Shown one piece after another: positions 10,067 to 19,025 of a stretch of 44,454 bases of DNA. The notes below the pieces were generated by a model that made no database searches, was not told where the DNA came from, and saw only the letters and a program-made list of their open reading frames with translations. The stretch covers positions 1 to 44,454 of the forward strand of contig CAIQWF010000215.1 in assembly GCA_903875455.1 (NCBI GenBank), written 5' to 3'. The translations under genes were made by a program, and so were the position numbers. The first letter of the stretch is position 1. Every line of letters begins with the position of its first letter. Source of the DNA: an uncultured Pseudomonadota bacterium (GTDB lineage Bacteria; Pseudomonadota; Gammaproteobacteria; Methylococcales; Methylomonadaceae).

Positions 10067-11373
10067 TTGTCGCGTAATCCTCTGTCCACTGTAACCCATA
10101 CCGCCCGTTGCCCGCGTTTCTTTTTCACGGCTCGAATGGTGCCGACAACAATGGTGCCGACATTCATCAACCAATAGACAATCGGATACCACACCATCCA
10201 ATAATAATATCGTCCAATGCCGGTTTCATGTTCATAGCGTGAATCAATCCTCAAACTCACCGCAAATTGCAATAAACAGGTGATGCTTAATAACATACTG
10301 GTCCAGCTGGGGCTTAAATCATACAGTAGTTGGTAGGTGGAGTCGGTCAGCAATTCCACGGGGATGAAAAGTAAATGCAGAAAAATTAAAAAGCCCCAGC
10401 AGACACTGATTAAACATTCGATATACAGCGGCCACATGCCCCGCGCTGACCAGCGAAACATGGATGAAAAATACCTTAATAGCACTTCGCTACCGCCTTG
10501 CGACCAGCGTACCCGCTGTTTCCATAAACCGTTGATTGTTTCCGGCATTAACACCCAGCACAACGCATTGGGTTCAAAATGTACGGTCCAGCCTGCCAGT
10601 TGTAATTTCCAGCTGATGTCAATGTCTTCGGTAATCATGTCGTTGCTCCAATAACCGACATCGTGCAAGGCGGATTTACGAAACGCGGCAATTACCCCTG
10701 ATACGGTAAATACTTTGCCATAGGAGCGTTGGGCGCGTTTAATCATCCCGACAATCGCGGAAAATTCACCGACCTGGATGCGTCCCAGCAAGGTGGAGCG
10801 ATTGCGGATTCTGGGATTGCCGGTGACCGCGCCAACATGAGGGCATTCGACAAAATGTTTCACCATCCAGCCAATCGCGTCCGGCGATAACAGCGCATCG
10901 CCGTCAATGCAGATTAAAATTTCGCTGTTGGCCAATAAGGTGGCGGTGCGTAACCCCATTGCTTTACCTTGGTTAGTGGCTAAATTTACCACCCGCACAT
11001 TGCTGTATTTTTCCGCCAGTTCGTAAAGAATATCCAGAGTGTTATCGGTGCTGCCATCATTGACGGCAATGATTTCAATGTTTTTATAGTGCTGACGTTC
11101 CAAAACCGCAATGGTTTCGCGGACGTTATCGCCTTCGTTATAGCAAGGAATCAGAATCGAGACCGGTACTTCAGGATTTATGCTAGGCAATTCCCGCGAC
11201 TGTCGCCATTCGCAACGCAGATAAAAAATAATGGCTCCGAACATCCAGATATACGCCATAAATAATGGGTAATCATAAATGAACTCCTCAATGAGTTTAT
11301 CGGCAGGTGACCACCAGGCCATCAGGGGCTGCAAAGATTGCAAGCCGTCAGAAACAGAAGCTAAAAAAGTCAT
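10063..11373 (-). CDS. pgaC: poly-beta-1,6-N-acetyl-D-glucosamine synthase PgaC
   Basis: The 436-residue processive family-2 glycosyltransferase polymerises GlcNAc from UDP-GlcNAc and moves the chain across the inner membrane. One or two N-terminal helices (about 32-55), the catalytic domain with DGSTD (106-110), DGDA (157-160) and TED (249-250), the acceptor motif QRVRW (286-290) and two to three C-terminal helices are all present. Its ATG lies in TAATG with the pgaB stop and its own stop overlaps pgaD, so pgaB-pgaC-pgaD are translationally coupled. Family members need the PgaD partner and PgaB; the absence of a pgaA porin nearby is notable. Confidence 0.93.
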   Translation of the reverse strand: MTFLASVSDGLQSLQPLMAWWSPADKLIEEFIYDYPLFMAYIWMFGAIIFYLRCEWRQSRELPSINPEVPVSILIPCYNEGDNVRETIAVLERQHYKNIEIIAVNDGSTDNTLDILYELAEKYSNVRVVNLATNQGKAMGLRTATLLANSEILICIDGDALLSPDAIGWMVKHFVECPHVGAVTGNPRIRNRSTLLGRIQVGEFSAIVGMIKRAQRSYGKVFTVSGVIAAFRKSALHDVGYWSNDMITEDIDISWKLQLAGWTVHFEPNALCWVLMPETINGLWKQRVRWSQGGSEVLLRYFSSMFRWSARGMWPLYIECLISVCWGFLIFLHLLFIPVELLTDSTYQLLYDLSPSWTSMLLSITCLLQFAVSLRIDSRYEHETGIGRYYYWMVWYPIVYWLMNVGTIVVGTIRAVKKKRGQRAVWVTVDRGLRDK

Positions 11374-13298
11374 TATTGCGGGTTAGGTAAAGAAAAATGT
11401 TGTTTGATAACCTCTAAACGAGGCTGATTTTCATGCACGTTGTCGGGATAATAGCCTAGATGTTTGACGCCGAGTTTTTTCAGCAAATTAATTTTCTCAA
11501 TAAACACCTCGCTGGAGATTTTTTGTTGGTTTTTCCAGTTCACGGTTTGTAATTCAAATACCGATTTTTTTAAACCGTCAGGTTCTTTGGTGGCGGCTTT
11601 AACGAGATCAGTCAGCCATTGAACTGGATTTTCGGCTTCTTCCATAAATGGCATCGCTTCAATTGCCACATAATCATAATGCGTTAAAAATGATTTAAAG
11701 GATTGCGCATACCATTCTTCACTGTCCGGTTTTAACAAGGGCAGGGCGTAAAAATTGCGGGCGGTTTTTATGTCAGGACGATAAAAACGTACCCGGCTGG
11801 TTAATTCATCGGTAAATTGTCCAAGCAATTCAGTTTTATGTCGAGCCCATTCCAAACGTTTTTGTGGTGTGGAATGCAGGAGATTAAAATCATCGGACAA
11901 CCCCCAGACTTCTTTGCCGTATTCCAGGGCTGCGGGAGAAACGTCTTCAAAATCCGACAAAATGCCATCATCATGGAATAAGATGCCGTCAAAACTGGAA
12001 TGTTTGGCCAAGTCTTCATAAATGTCTGCCACAAATTGCCGCGCTTGCGGATTGAACGGCGACAGGCGCGTATAAATATGGCTGGAGGTTTGTGGTTTCC
12101 CATCGCGCCATTCTTGCACATACCAGTTTTTATCCAGTTTAGGGCTTTGATAGGCCAGAATCGGTAGCCAGGCATATACCCGCACTGCTGCGCGTTTTCG
12201 CAATTGCCACGCCACCCGGTTAAATAAATCTGCCCGCATCGGCAAATGGCGATTGGGAAAATATAAGCTTTCGGCATTGCCATCGCCATCGGGGTCAGCA
12301 TAAGCTTGTAAATACACCGTGTTAATCTGCATGTCTTTGATGCGCTGCACCAGACTGCCGATATTGCGTTCGGTTTGTTCCGGGTCTGGATCATAAAGAT
12401 AATCCATATCAACATGCGCCACCCGCAGCATTCGCTCAGGCTGTGAGCGGTTGACGAGCTGCGCAAATTTTTCAATGTTAGGATTGTCGATCAGAATCCA
12501 GCGGTGCAGGCGTGAAATATTAGCCAGGGTATTAATGCTATCGGCTAATCCCATAGTCATTGGCATTCCGGCTTCCCGTGCCGCCGCGATAACCTGTTCG
12601 TTATATTCACCATACGGCCACACCATCACCCGTGGACGCACGCCGGTATGCTGGAAAATAAAATCCGCACTTTTAAACAGTGCCGCTTGTATCCTTTCTT
12701 GATACTGTTCATCGGTTTCATAACCTGTTTTCGGGTCATAAAGCCGGGTTACGGCGGCAGGCTGGGTATTCCCCTGGGGATTGGCTAAAATGCCGGTGTG
12801 TAAATCATAGCTGTGCGAAGCAATTTCCACCAAGCCTGACTGTGCCAACTCGCGCACTTGTTGCCAATTCAACAAGGCGGCGGGAGGTTCGTTAGCACCG
12901 AATTTTCCTTCCAGCCAACTGCCGATTAATGCCACCGTGGCTGGGTAATGGTATTTTTTCAATAATGGAAAAGCCTGGGTATAAAAACTTAAATAGCCGT
13001 CATCAAAAGTCAATAATACCGCTTTATTCGGTAAGGCAGTTTTACCCGCAGCGGCGTCAAAAACCGCTTGTACACTCACCACGTTATAGCCATTTTTTTG
13101 CAACCAGATAAATTGTTGTTCCAGAAACTGTTTGCTAACTCCGGTGCGACTCTGCCGAAGCTGCTGGCTGTCTTGGGCAAAAATGTCATGATAGTTCAAA
13201 ATCAAAAATGACGGTTCTTTATTAAATGCCTGCACACTGAAGCTAAACCACAGCAGCCAGAGGGCAATGATGAATTTTAAACGCACAAATAGTTTCAT
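11373..13298 (-). CDS. pgaB: PgaB-like poly-GlcNAc deacetylase/hydrolase
   Basis: The 641-residue exported protein has two domains. After a signal peptide (to about residue 24, ...FSVQA/F, not a lipobox, unlike the E. coli lipoprotein) the N-terminal carbohydrate-esterase 4 deacetylase has LNYHDI and TFDDGYLSF, its metal and catalytic Asp motifs, with IASHSYDLH later. The C-terminal part (about 285-630, VAHVDMDYLYD, GILFHDDG, YYPDNVHENQP) is the PgaB hydrolase domain (glycoside hydrolase 153 type). In this family PgaB removes some acetyl groups so that the polymer can be exported, and can cut it. It is first in a pgaB-pgaC-pgaD order and pgaC starts within its TAATG stop. It follows an acyltransferase gene by 54 bp. 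Confidence 0.9.
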   Translation of the reverse strand: MKLFVRLKFIIALWLLWFSFSVQAFNKEPSFLILNYHDIFAQDSQQLRQSRTGVSKQFLEQQFIWLQKNGYNVVSVQAVFDAAAGKTALPNKAVLLTFDDGYLSFYTQAFPLLKKYHYPATVALIGSWLEGKFGANEPPAALLNWQQVRELAQSGLVEIASHSYDLHTGILANPQGNTQPAAVTRLYDPKTGYETDEQYQERIQAALFKSADFIFQHTGVRPRVMVWPYGEYNEQVIAAAREAGMPMTMGLADSINTLANISRLHRWILIDNPNIEKFAQLVNRSQPERMLRVAHVDMDYLYDPDPEQTERNIGSLVQRIKDMQINTVYLQAYADPDGDGNAESLYFPNRHLPMRADLFNRVAWQLRKRAAVRVYAWLPILAYQSPKLDKNWYVQEWRDGKPQTSSHIYTRLSPFNPQARQFVADIYEDLAKHSSFDGILFHDDGILSDFEDVSPAALEYGKEVWGLSDDFNLLHSTPQKRLEWARHKTELLGQFTDELTSRVRFYRPDIKTARNFYALPLLKPDSEEWYAQSFKSFLTHYDYVAIEAMPFMEEAENPVQWLTDLVKAATKEPDGLKKSVFELQTVNWKNQQKISSEVFIEKINLLKKLGVKHLGYYPDNVHENQPRLEVIKQHFSLPNPQ

Positions 13299-13352
13299 TT
13301 TTTAAGGTGTTTGCTCTCAGCTAAGGCCAAATCAGTTTAAAGATGTATGTTG

Positions 13353-14402
13353 TTAAAAAGCGTTTCGCATTTTTAACTGTGCCGAAAACCGTGAGCCCAG
13401 TTTTTGACAAGGTATTTCAAAATAATGGAACGATACTATGGAAAAAATTAAGACCAATCCCAAATAAGCCACAGTTTGCCACCAGAGTGTGTCGGCATAA
13501 TAGGCTGTTGCAAGTTCCTGCCATAAATACAGCGAATAGGAAATGCGTCCTAAATAACCGAAGGTTCGGTTATGAAAAACGGCTTTAATCCAGTCACAAT
13601 GCGTAGGAGTTCCAAACACAATCAGCTGTATCAAAAACGGATAACAGAGGATTTTTAGCAAGTCATTGTTATTGCTCGGCAGCACCCAGATTAATCCCAC
13701 CAATAAAACCAGCGATATAAGCCAAACCAGCAGCGGTAGCACATATAATTGCTGCCGCCATTCCACTGGCATCAAGGCGGTATAACAACCGCTGAGCAAA
13801 AATAAAAAATAAGTGCAGTAGTCCGCGCCAAAAGAGTATTCATAATGGCGCAACAGCAAGGCACTTGCCACCAATAATCCCAGCACCAGGAACAGCCGTT
13901 TATTTTTAATGCCTTGCCATGCCCATAAAAATATCAGCGGATAGACTAAATAAAACTGCTCTTCATACGCCAATGACCAAGTGTGTCCTGCAAACCAAGA
14001 GCATTCGCCTTCCAGCGGTAAGTTACACAAGAACAGCAGCGACCTGAAAATCTGGGTCATGGAAGTGTTAATGACACCGTTCAGACTAAGCAGCGTTAAA
14101 ACGCTCAAGTAAACCCACAACGGCGGCACAATCCGAAAAAAACGCCGCGCACAAAATGCAGTTAAACAAACCCGGCCAGTGGCGGTTTTTTCCCGATCCA
14201 GACCTAAACAAATTACAAAACCGCTGATGCTGAAAAAAATCAGCACTCCTAATTCACCCAGGCGGCCAATTTGTTCTGAGTAAGTGTTAATGAACAACCA
14301 ATACTGGTCTACACCGCTGAATCTAAAAAAATGGTTTAAAATCACCAGCATGACAGCAAAAAACCGCCATACATCTATATGCTCAATGCGCTTTGATGTC
14401 AT
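13353..14402 (-). CDS. acyltransferase-3 family membrane protein
   Basis: The 349-residue protein has about ten hydrophobic helices and the signature of the Acyl_transf_3 family: R-I-E-H-I-D-V-W-R-F-F-A near the start, H-F-F-R-F-S-G and the later F-W-S-L-like HTWSLAYEEQFYLVYP. The N-terminal H24 corresponds to the catalytic His. Such inner-membrane enzymes put acetyl or succinyl groups on extracellular polysaccharides; IcaC of staphylococci is the analogous gene of a poly-GlcNAc locus. It stops 54 bp before pgaB on the same strand, so it is probably the first gene of the operon and modifies the same polymer. The link is by position and family only. Confidence 0.82.
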   Translation of the reverse strand: MTSKRIEHIDVWRFFAVMLVILNHFFRFSGVDQYWLFINTYSEQIGRLGELGVLIFFSISGFVICLGLDREKTATGRVCLTAFCARRFFRIVPPLWVYLSVLTLLSLNGVINTSMTQIFRSLLFLCNLPLEGECSWFAGHTWSLAYEEQFYLVYPLIFLWAWQGIKNKRLFLVLGLLVASALLLRHYEYSFGADYCTYFLFLLSGCYTALMPVEWRQQLYVLPLLVWLISLVLLVGLIWVLPSNNNDLLKILCYPFLIQLIVFGTPTHCDWIKAVFHNRTFGYLGRISYSLYLWQELATAYYADTLWWQTVAYLGLVLIFSIVSFHYFEIPCQKLGSRFSAQLKMRNAF

Positions 14403-14422
14403 AAATTAAATTTCAGTTTAGG

Positions 14423-14449
14423 CCTGTCAGGCTTTAAAAAACTGACAGG
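14423..14449 (-). terminator. hairpin between trxB and the acyltransferase gene
   Basis: Arms CCTGTCAG (14423-14430) and CTGACAGG (14442-14449) are a perfect 8-bp inverted repeat around an 11-base loop just after the trxB stop on the minus strand. No long T run follows, so terminator action is uncertain. Confidence 0.4.
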
Positions 14450-14463
14450 TCTAGTATCGGTAA

Positions 14464-15477
<1,014 letters not shown>

Positions 15478-15525
15478 CTAACATTTCTTTTCTTATCGCT
15501 GTACTACTTGCCAAGACTTCATCAA

Positions 15526-15642
15526 TGCTAAACATCATCTGGATTGCATTCTTTTTTATCGCTTTTCTCACCGCCTGCTTTAAATGGCTGGTGTTAGGTG
15601 ACCAGCAAATCTTCACAGAATTAATGACCGCAATGTTCAGCC
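15526..15642 (+). repeat. direct repeat, copy 1, of the SpmA/SpmB-like 5' end
   Basis: About 117 bp from TGCTAAACATC to GCAATGTTCAGCC recurs at 16571-16687 in the same orientation with four visible substitutions. The two copies bracket the toxin-antitoxin cassette. Confidence 0.9.
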
Positions 15643-15643
15643 C

Positions 15644-15719
15644 TGTAGGGTGTGCACGCTGTTTTGCACACCTTTTTCCAAGCGCATCATGGCGGGCAAA
15701 AAACCGTGCCCGCCCTACA
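15644..15719. repeat. palindromic repeat element (about 76 bp, TGTAGGG...CCCTACA ends)
   Basis: Ends TGTAGGG (15644-15650) and CCCTACA (15713-15719) are perfect inverted repeats. Inside are two further hairpins: GTGTGCA/TGCACAC near 15649-15671 and GGCGGGC (15691-15697)/GCCCGCC (15708-15714). This is the form of a REP- or MITE-like intergenic repeat. It begins exactly where homology to the spmA-like gene stops. Confidence 0.65.
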
Positions 15720-15720
15720 C

Positions 15721-15755
15721 AAAACCGCCCTCGGCAAAACCAACGGCGGTTTTTT
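15721..15755 (+). terminator. terminator-like hairpin, copy 1
   Basis: AAAACCGCC (15721-15729) pairs perfectly with GGCGGTTTT (from 15745), followed by further T's. The 35-bp unit recurs at 16484-16518 with three differences in the loop-side bases. It sits immediately after the palindromic element and before the antitoxin promoter. Confidence 0.7.
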
Positions 15756-15756
15756 G

Positions 15757-15813
15757 TTGTCCTGAATTTATAATCTATCCATTATGTGCTACACTCAAAA
15801 AAATTGTAGCACA
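15757..15813 (+). promoter_or_regulatory. promoter and operator of the toxin-antitoxin operon
   Basis: A perfect inverted repeat TGTGCTACA (15785-15793)/TGTAGCACA (15805-15813), with an 11-bp spacer, lies just before the antitoxin ATG (15828). A weak promoter, TTGTCC (15757-15762) and CATTAT (15780-15785) with a 17-bp spacer, overlaps it. This is what an autorepressing antitoxin would bind. Confidence 0.6.
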
Positions 15814-15827
15814 ATGGAGATTTTATC

Positions 15828-16052
15828 ATGCAACAACTCAGCATTCGCCAAATGCGCAACCTCTTAGGCAAACTCGACCAACTGGTTGAACAAGAACAAG
15901 AAATTATTGTAATTCGGCATAAACAAGCTATTGCGCGTATTTTGCCCATGCAAACTACTAAAAAACGTCCCTCTCATCGTGAGTTACGGCAACTTATGCA
16001 GCCTGTAACAAACAGTGCTGAATTGATTCGAGCCGACCGCGATGAACGGTAA
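15828..16052 (+). CDS. Phd/YefM-type antitoxin
   Basis: The 74-residue protein MQQLSIRQMRNLLGKLDQLV has the Phd/YefM layout: an N-terminal DNA-binding part (LGKLDQLVEQEQEIIVIRHKQ) followed by ARILPM and a polar, probably unfolded C-terminal tail that would wrap the toxin. Start at 15828 has a GGAG site about 9 bp upstream. Its end overlaps the toxin gene by 11 bp, so the two are translationally coupled. It should neutralise the PIN toxin and repress the operon via the palindrome upstream. Confidence 0.8.
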   Translation: MQQLSIRQMRNLLGKLDQLVEQEQEIIVIRHKQAIARILPMQTTKKRPSHRELRQLMQPVTNSAELIRADRDER

Positions 16053-16479
16053 AACCGCTTATTTAGATACCAGTGCGTTGGCAAAATGGTATTTGAATGA
16101 AATAAATTCCGAACAAGTCGCTGATTATATTGTCAATTTAAACAGTGCCGTTATCAGCACGTTAAGTAAAACGGAATTGCGTTTTCTATTGGCACGGCGT
16201 AAACGCACACAAGAAATCAGTGTGGAATTAGAAAATCAAATCTACACGACCTTTTTAGAAGATATTGAACAAGGATATTTGCTAGTTCATTCAGTCGAAA
16301 ATAAACATTTGGAAAGTGCAACGCATTTGATTTCCATGCTGCCCGAACAGGCTTTGCGCACGTTGGATGCCCTGCATTTAGCCATCGCGGGGCATTATCA
16401 GCTTGAAACTATTGCCACAGCCGATTTGTTATTGGCTAAAGCTGCAAAAGAATTAGGATTTACAGTCGATTTTTTTTGA
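16042..16479 (+). CDS. PIN-domain ribonuclease toxin, VapC-like
   Basis: The 145-residue protein has the PIN acidic centre: Asp9 (YLDTSALAKW), Glu45 (SKTELRF), Asp109 (LRTLDALHLA) and Asp128 (IATADLLL). This is the metal-dependent RNase site of VapC-family toxins, which cut tRNA or rRNA. All four acidic residues are kept, so it is probably active. It overlaps the antitoxin gene by 11 bp and is followed by a hairpin terminator. Confidence 0.88.
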   Translation: MNGKTAYLDTSALAKWYLNEINSEQVADYIVNLNSAVISTLSKTELRFLLARRKRTQEISVELENQIYTTFLEDIEQGYLLVHSVENKHLESATHLISMLPEQALRTLDALHLAIAGHYQLETIATADLLLAKAAKELGFTVDFF

Positions 16480-16483
16480 CACC

Positions 16484-16518
16484 AAAACCGCCAATGGCAA
16501 AACCAACGGCGGTTTTTT
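16484..16518 (+). terminator. terminator-like hairpin, copy 2, after the toxin gene
   Basis: AAAACCGCC (16484-16492) pairs with GGCGGTTTTTT (16508-16518), a perfect 9-bp stem with a T tail, 5 bp after the toxin stop. It is the near-identical partner of the unit at 15721-15755, so the toxin-antitoxin cassette is bracketed by direct repeats. Confidence 0.8.
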
Positions 16519-16569
16519 ATTGCTCAATCATTACAATTCCCCATATTCCAACCTTTTAACGGCTACATT

Positions 16570-17799
16570 GTGCTAAACATCATCTGGATTGCGTTCTTTT
16601 TTATCGCTTTTCTCACCGCCAGCTTTAAATGGCTGGTGTTAGGCGACCAGCAAATCTTCACAGAATTAATGACGGCAATGTTCAGCCTTTCCAAAGCCGC
16701 ATTTGAAATCGCACTGGGTTTAACCGGCGTGTTGTCGCTGTGGCTAGGCATTATGAAGATTGGGGAAGAAAGCGGCTTTATCAACCTGCTGACACGTGGA
16801 CTGACACCGTTATTCAGCCGGTTAATGCCGGATATTCCCAAAAATCATCCGGCATTAGGGGCAATGGTAATGAATATCGCCGCCAATATGTTAGGTCTGG
16901 ATAATGCCGCTACGCCATTGGGAATTAAAGCGATGAAAGAGTTGCAGAGATTAAATCCGAATCCAGACACTGCAAGCAATGCGCAGATTCTGTTTTTGGT
17001 GATTAATGCGTCATCCGTCACGCTATTTCCGGTGACGATTTTTACTTATCGGGCGCAATTAGGCGCGGTGAATCCGACCGATGTGCTAATTCCGATTTTA
17101 ATTGCGACTTATCTGTCGACAATGTTTGGCTTGTTGTCGGTTGCGGTTGTGCAAAAAATCAATCTGCTGGAAAAAGTGATTTTCAGTTATCTGGCAGGCT
17201 TCACCGCTGCTATCGTGGCGATTGTGTATTATTTTGCCCAACTGCCACATCAGCAAATGCTGCTGCAATCAGCGTTAATCAGTAACGTCACCTTGTTTAC
17301 GCTGGTGATTACCTTTATTGCTGGCGCCGTTTATAAAAAAATTAATGCCTATGAAGCTTTTATTGCCGGTGCGAAAGAAGGTTTTAGCACCGCGATTACC
17401 ATCGTGCCTTATTTAGTGGCAATGTTAGTGGCCATCGGCGTGTTTCGGGCTAGTGGCGCGTTAGATATGATTGCCGACGGGATTCGTTATTTGGTTAAAC
17501 TTGCCGGTTTTGATGGGCGTTTTGTTGATGCTTTGCCAACGGCATTGGTGAAGCCGTTTAGCGGCAGTGGCGCACGGGCGATGATGATAGACACGATGAA
17601 AACGCATGGCGCGGATTCATTTGCCGGACGCTTGGCCTGTATTATTCAGGGCAGCACTGAAACCACGTTTTATGTAATTGCAGTTTATTTTGGTGCAGTG
17701 GGGGTGAAAAATATTCGTCATACTGCGGCCTGTGGAATTATTGCGGATTTGGCCGGATTCAGCGGGGCAATTTTTGCGGCGTACTGGTTTTTTGGTTGA
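16570..17799 (+). CDS. SpmA-SpmB fusion-like membrane protein (nucleoside recognition/Gate domains)
   Basis: The 409-residue protein contains an N-terminal SpmA-like half (to about 200) and a SpmB-like half. Matching features are GLTGVLSLWLGIMKI, NIAANMLGLDNAATPLG, NASSVTLFPV and, in the second half, the same type of motif KPFSGSGARAMM and QGSTETTFY. Each half carries a Gate/nucleoside recognition domain. It has about ten hydrophobic segments and is widespread in Gram-negative bacteria without spores; the function is unknown, probably small-molecule transport. The start is GTG at 16570; the duplicated copy has ATG at the matching base. There is no clear ribosome site, and the original promoter may have been lost with the duplication. 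Confidence 0.85.
   Translation: MLNIIWIAFFFIAFLTASFKWLVLGDQQIFTELMTAMFSLSKAAFEIALGLTGVLSLWLGIMKIGEESGFINLLTRGLTPLFSRLMPDIPKNHPALGAMVMNIAANMLGLDNAATPLGIKAMKELQRLNPNPDTASNAQILFLVINASSVTLFPVTIFTYRAQLGAVNPTDVLIPILIATYLSTMFGLLSVAVVQKINLLEKVIFSYLAGFTAAIVAIVYYFAQLPHQQMLLQSALISNVTLFTLVITFIAGAVYKKINAYEAFIAGAKEGFSTAITIVPYLVAMLVAIGVFRASGALDMIADGIRYLVKLAGFDGRFVDALPTALVKPFSGSGARAMMIDTMKTHGADSFAGRLACIIQGSTETTFYVIAVYFGAVGVKNIRHTAACGIIADLAGFSGAIFAAYWFFG
16571..16687 (+). repeat. direct repeat, copy 2, in the intact SpmA/SpmB-like gene
   Basis: Partner of 15526-15642. The two copies are nearly identical and same-strand, and 928 bp lie between them. Confidence 0.9.
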
Positions 17800-17819
17800 G
17801 GTTTTAACAAATCCAGAAG

Positions 17820-18218
17820 TTAAAGCTTGGCCGATTCAGTTTTGAGTTTAACTACCAACTGTTCAGCGGTAGTGTCAGAAGCAGGAATAAACTGGGTAAA
17901 TTTATTTTTTGCGGCAGCATAAAAAGCGGCTTTTTTCGTGTCTGGAATGCTCAGAAAATCCGCAATCGTGCTTAAATTTTCACCTTGTCCTTTTGCCATG
18001 TCAGCGGTTAAGTTTGACCAGTTTAGCTGTGCAAACTGTATCGCCTTTAATTCCTTATCGGTAAGGCCATATAAACTGTGTTTTTCGCTGGAGGTGATTT
18101 CGCTGGTCAGCATCGGTACGATAGTGATTCCAAGAATCTCGTCAGAACTTTCACAGTCTGGCATGATTACTGTCAAAATCGCCAAACTTAAAGCACGGCA
18201 TTTATTAATCTGTTTCAT
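17820..18218 (-). CDS. DUF3015-like exported protein (one domain)
   Basis: From ATG at 18218 (AGAGAGA ribosome site; nine extra upstream codons are open but not matched in the neighbour) the protein is 132 residues. The leader MKQINKCRALSLAILTVIMP is followed by DCESS; the Cys may be a lipid-attachment residue although the lipobox is poor. The folded part has F-A-Q-L-N-W-S-N-L-T-A-D-M-A-K-G-Q-G-E-N-L-type residues, the pattern of DUF3015 proteins, whose function is unknown. It lies 39 bp downstream of a longer paralogue on the same strand. Confidence 0.65.
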   Translation of the reverse strand: MKQINKCRALSLAILTVIMPDCESSDEILGITIVPMLTSEITSSEKHSLYGLTDKELKAIQFAQLNWSNLTADMAKGQGENLSTIADFLSIPDTKKAAFYAAAKNKFTQFIPASDTTAEQLVVKLKTESAKL

Positions 18219-18257
18219 AAAAATCTCTCTGAGTAGAGCTTTCAAGGCAATATAAAA

Positions 18258-18962
18258 TTATAACTTGTCGGCTTCAGCTTGGAGGTTAGTCACCAACTGG
18301 TCTGGAGTGGTTTTAGGCGAAGGCATCAGTCGAACAAACTTATTTTTTGTCATGGTATAAAAAGCGGCTCTTTTCTCAACGGGAATTCCTAACAGCTCTG
18401 CCATTTTACTCAGATATTGTCCATGTCCTTTTCTCATATCATTGTTTAACTCTGACTGATGCTGAGTTGCAAACCAGACTGCCTCGTTATATATCACCGC
18501 CTTTGCTCCAGAAAAACCTATGAGATCTTCTCTTCTTTGCAGTAGGAGCGAGAGGTCTTTTTTGTTGTAACCAAGGTTTTTTAAAAATTGTTCAGGGCTG
18601 GTCTGGGCATCAGGAACGAGTTGAGCGAATTTTTTCTTGGTCATCGCATAAAAAGAAGCTTTATCGTTGGGATAAATTTTCAATAAATCCGCCAGAGTTG
18701 TTAAATACGTTCCTTGTCCTCTGGTCATGTCAGCCGTTAAATTTGTCCAGTTTGTCTGGATAAAATTCACTAATTTATTATGAGCGTCTTCTGCCTTGCT
18801 ACTGTTTTCAAAGTCTTTGGTTGTTTCTTCTGTGGAAAGGCCAGGACCAAAAGTAGTAATTATCCCTGGGGTAACATGGCCCGTACCTGAGCTGTTGCAG
18901 TCAGTCGCCAACACTGTCAAAACCGCCATGCTCAAAGCCCGGTATTTATTAAGCTGTTTCAT
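18258..18962 (-). CDS. DUF3015-like exported protein with two domains
   Basis: From ATG at 18962 the protein is 234 residues; the start matches MKQINK of its neighbour (this one reads MKQLNK). The leader ends near ...LATDCNSSG. Two related domains follow: the first with N-W-T-N-L-T-A-D-M-T-R-G-Q-G-T-Y-L and F-Y-A-M-T-K-K-K-F-A, the second with S-E-L-N-N-D-M-R-K-G-H-G-Q-Y-L and F-Y-T-M-T-K-N-K-F-V-R. Each corresponds to the single domain of the downstream gene. This points to tandem duplication; the role is unknown. Confidence 0.65.
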   Translation of the reverse strand: MKQLNKYRALSMAVLTVLATDCNSSGTGHVTPGIITTFGPGLSTEETTKDFENSSKAEDAHNKLVNFIQTNWTNLTADMTRGQGTYLTTLADLLKIYPNDKASFYAMTKKKFAQLVPDAQTSPEQFLKNLGYNKKDLSLLLQRREDLIGFSGAKAVIYNEAVWFATQHQSELNNDMRKGHGQYLSKMAELLGIPVEKRAAFYTMTKNKFVRLMPSPKTTPDQLVTNLQAEADKL

Positions 18963-19025
18963 AGAAATGTCCATTGTGATTAGGTGTTTGATATTATTGA
19001 ATTATATCTGATTGCAGAGAGCTGT

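Larger units (their letters stand above)
15525..15773 (+). pseudogene. truncated 5' duplicate of the SpmA/SpmB-like gene
   Basis: ATG at 15525 begins MLNIIWIAFFFIAFLTACFK, matching the first ~39 residues of the intact gene at 16570, then the frame runs into a palindromic element (from 15644) and ends at a chance stop. Nucleotides 15526-15642 and 16571-16687 are about 96% identical. The fragment keeps the likely native upstream region, whereas the intact copy is preceded by the toxin-antitoxin cassette. This is a disrupted first copy rather than an independent gene. Confidence 0.85.

Noticed and set aside
11801-12475. 224-codon frame within pgaB on the same strand
   Set aside because: It is a frame-shifted reading of the PgaB C-terminal domain; the PgaB motifs lie in the longer frame.
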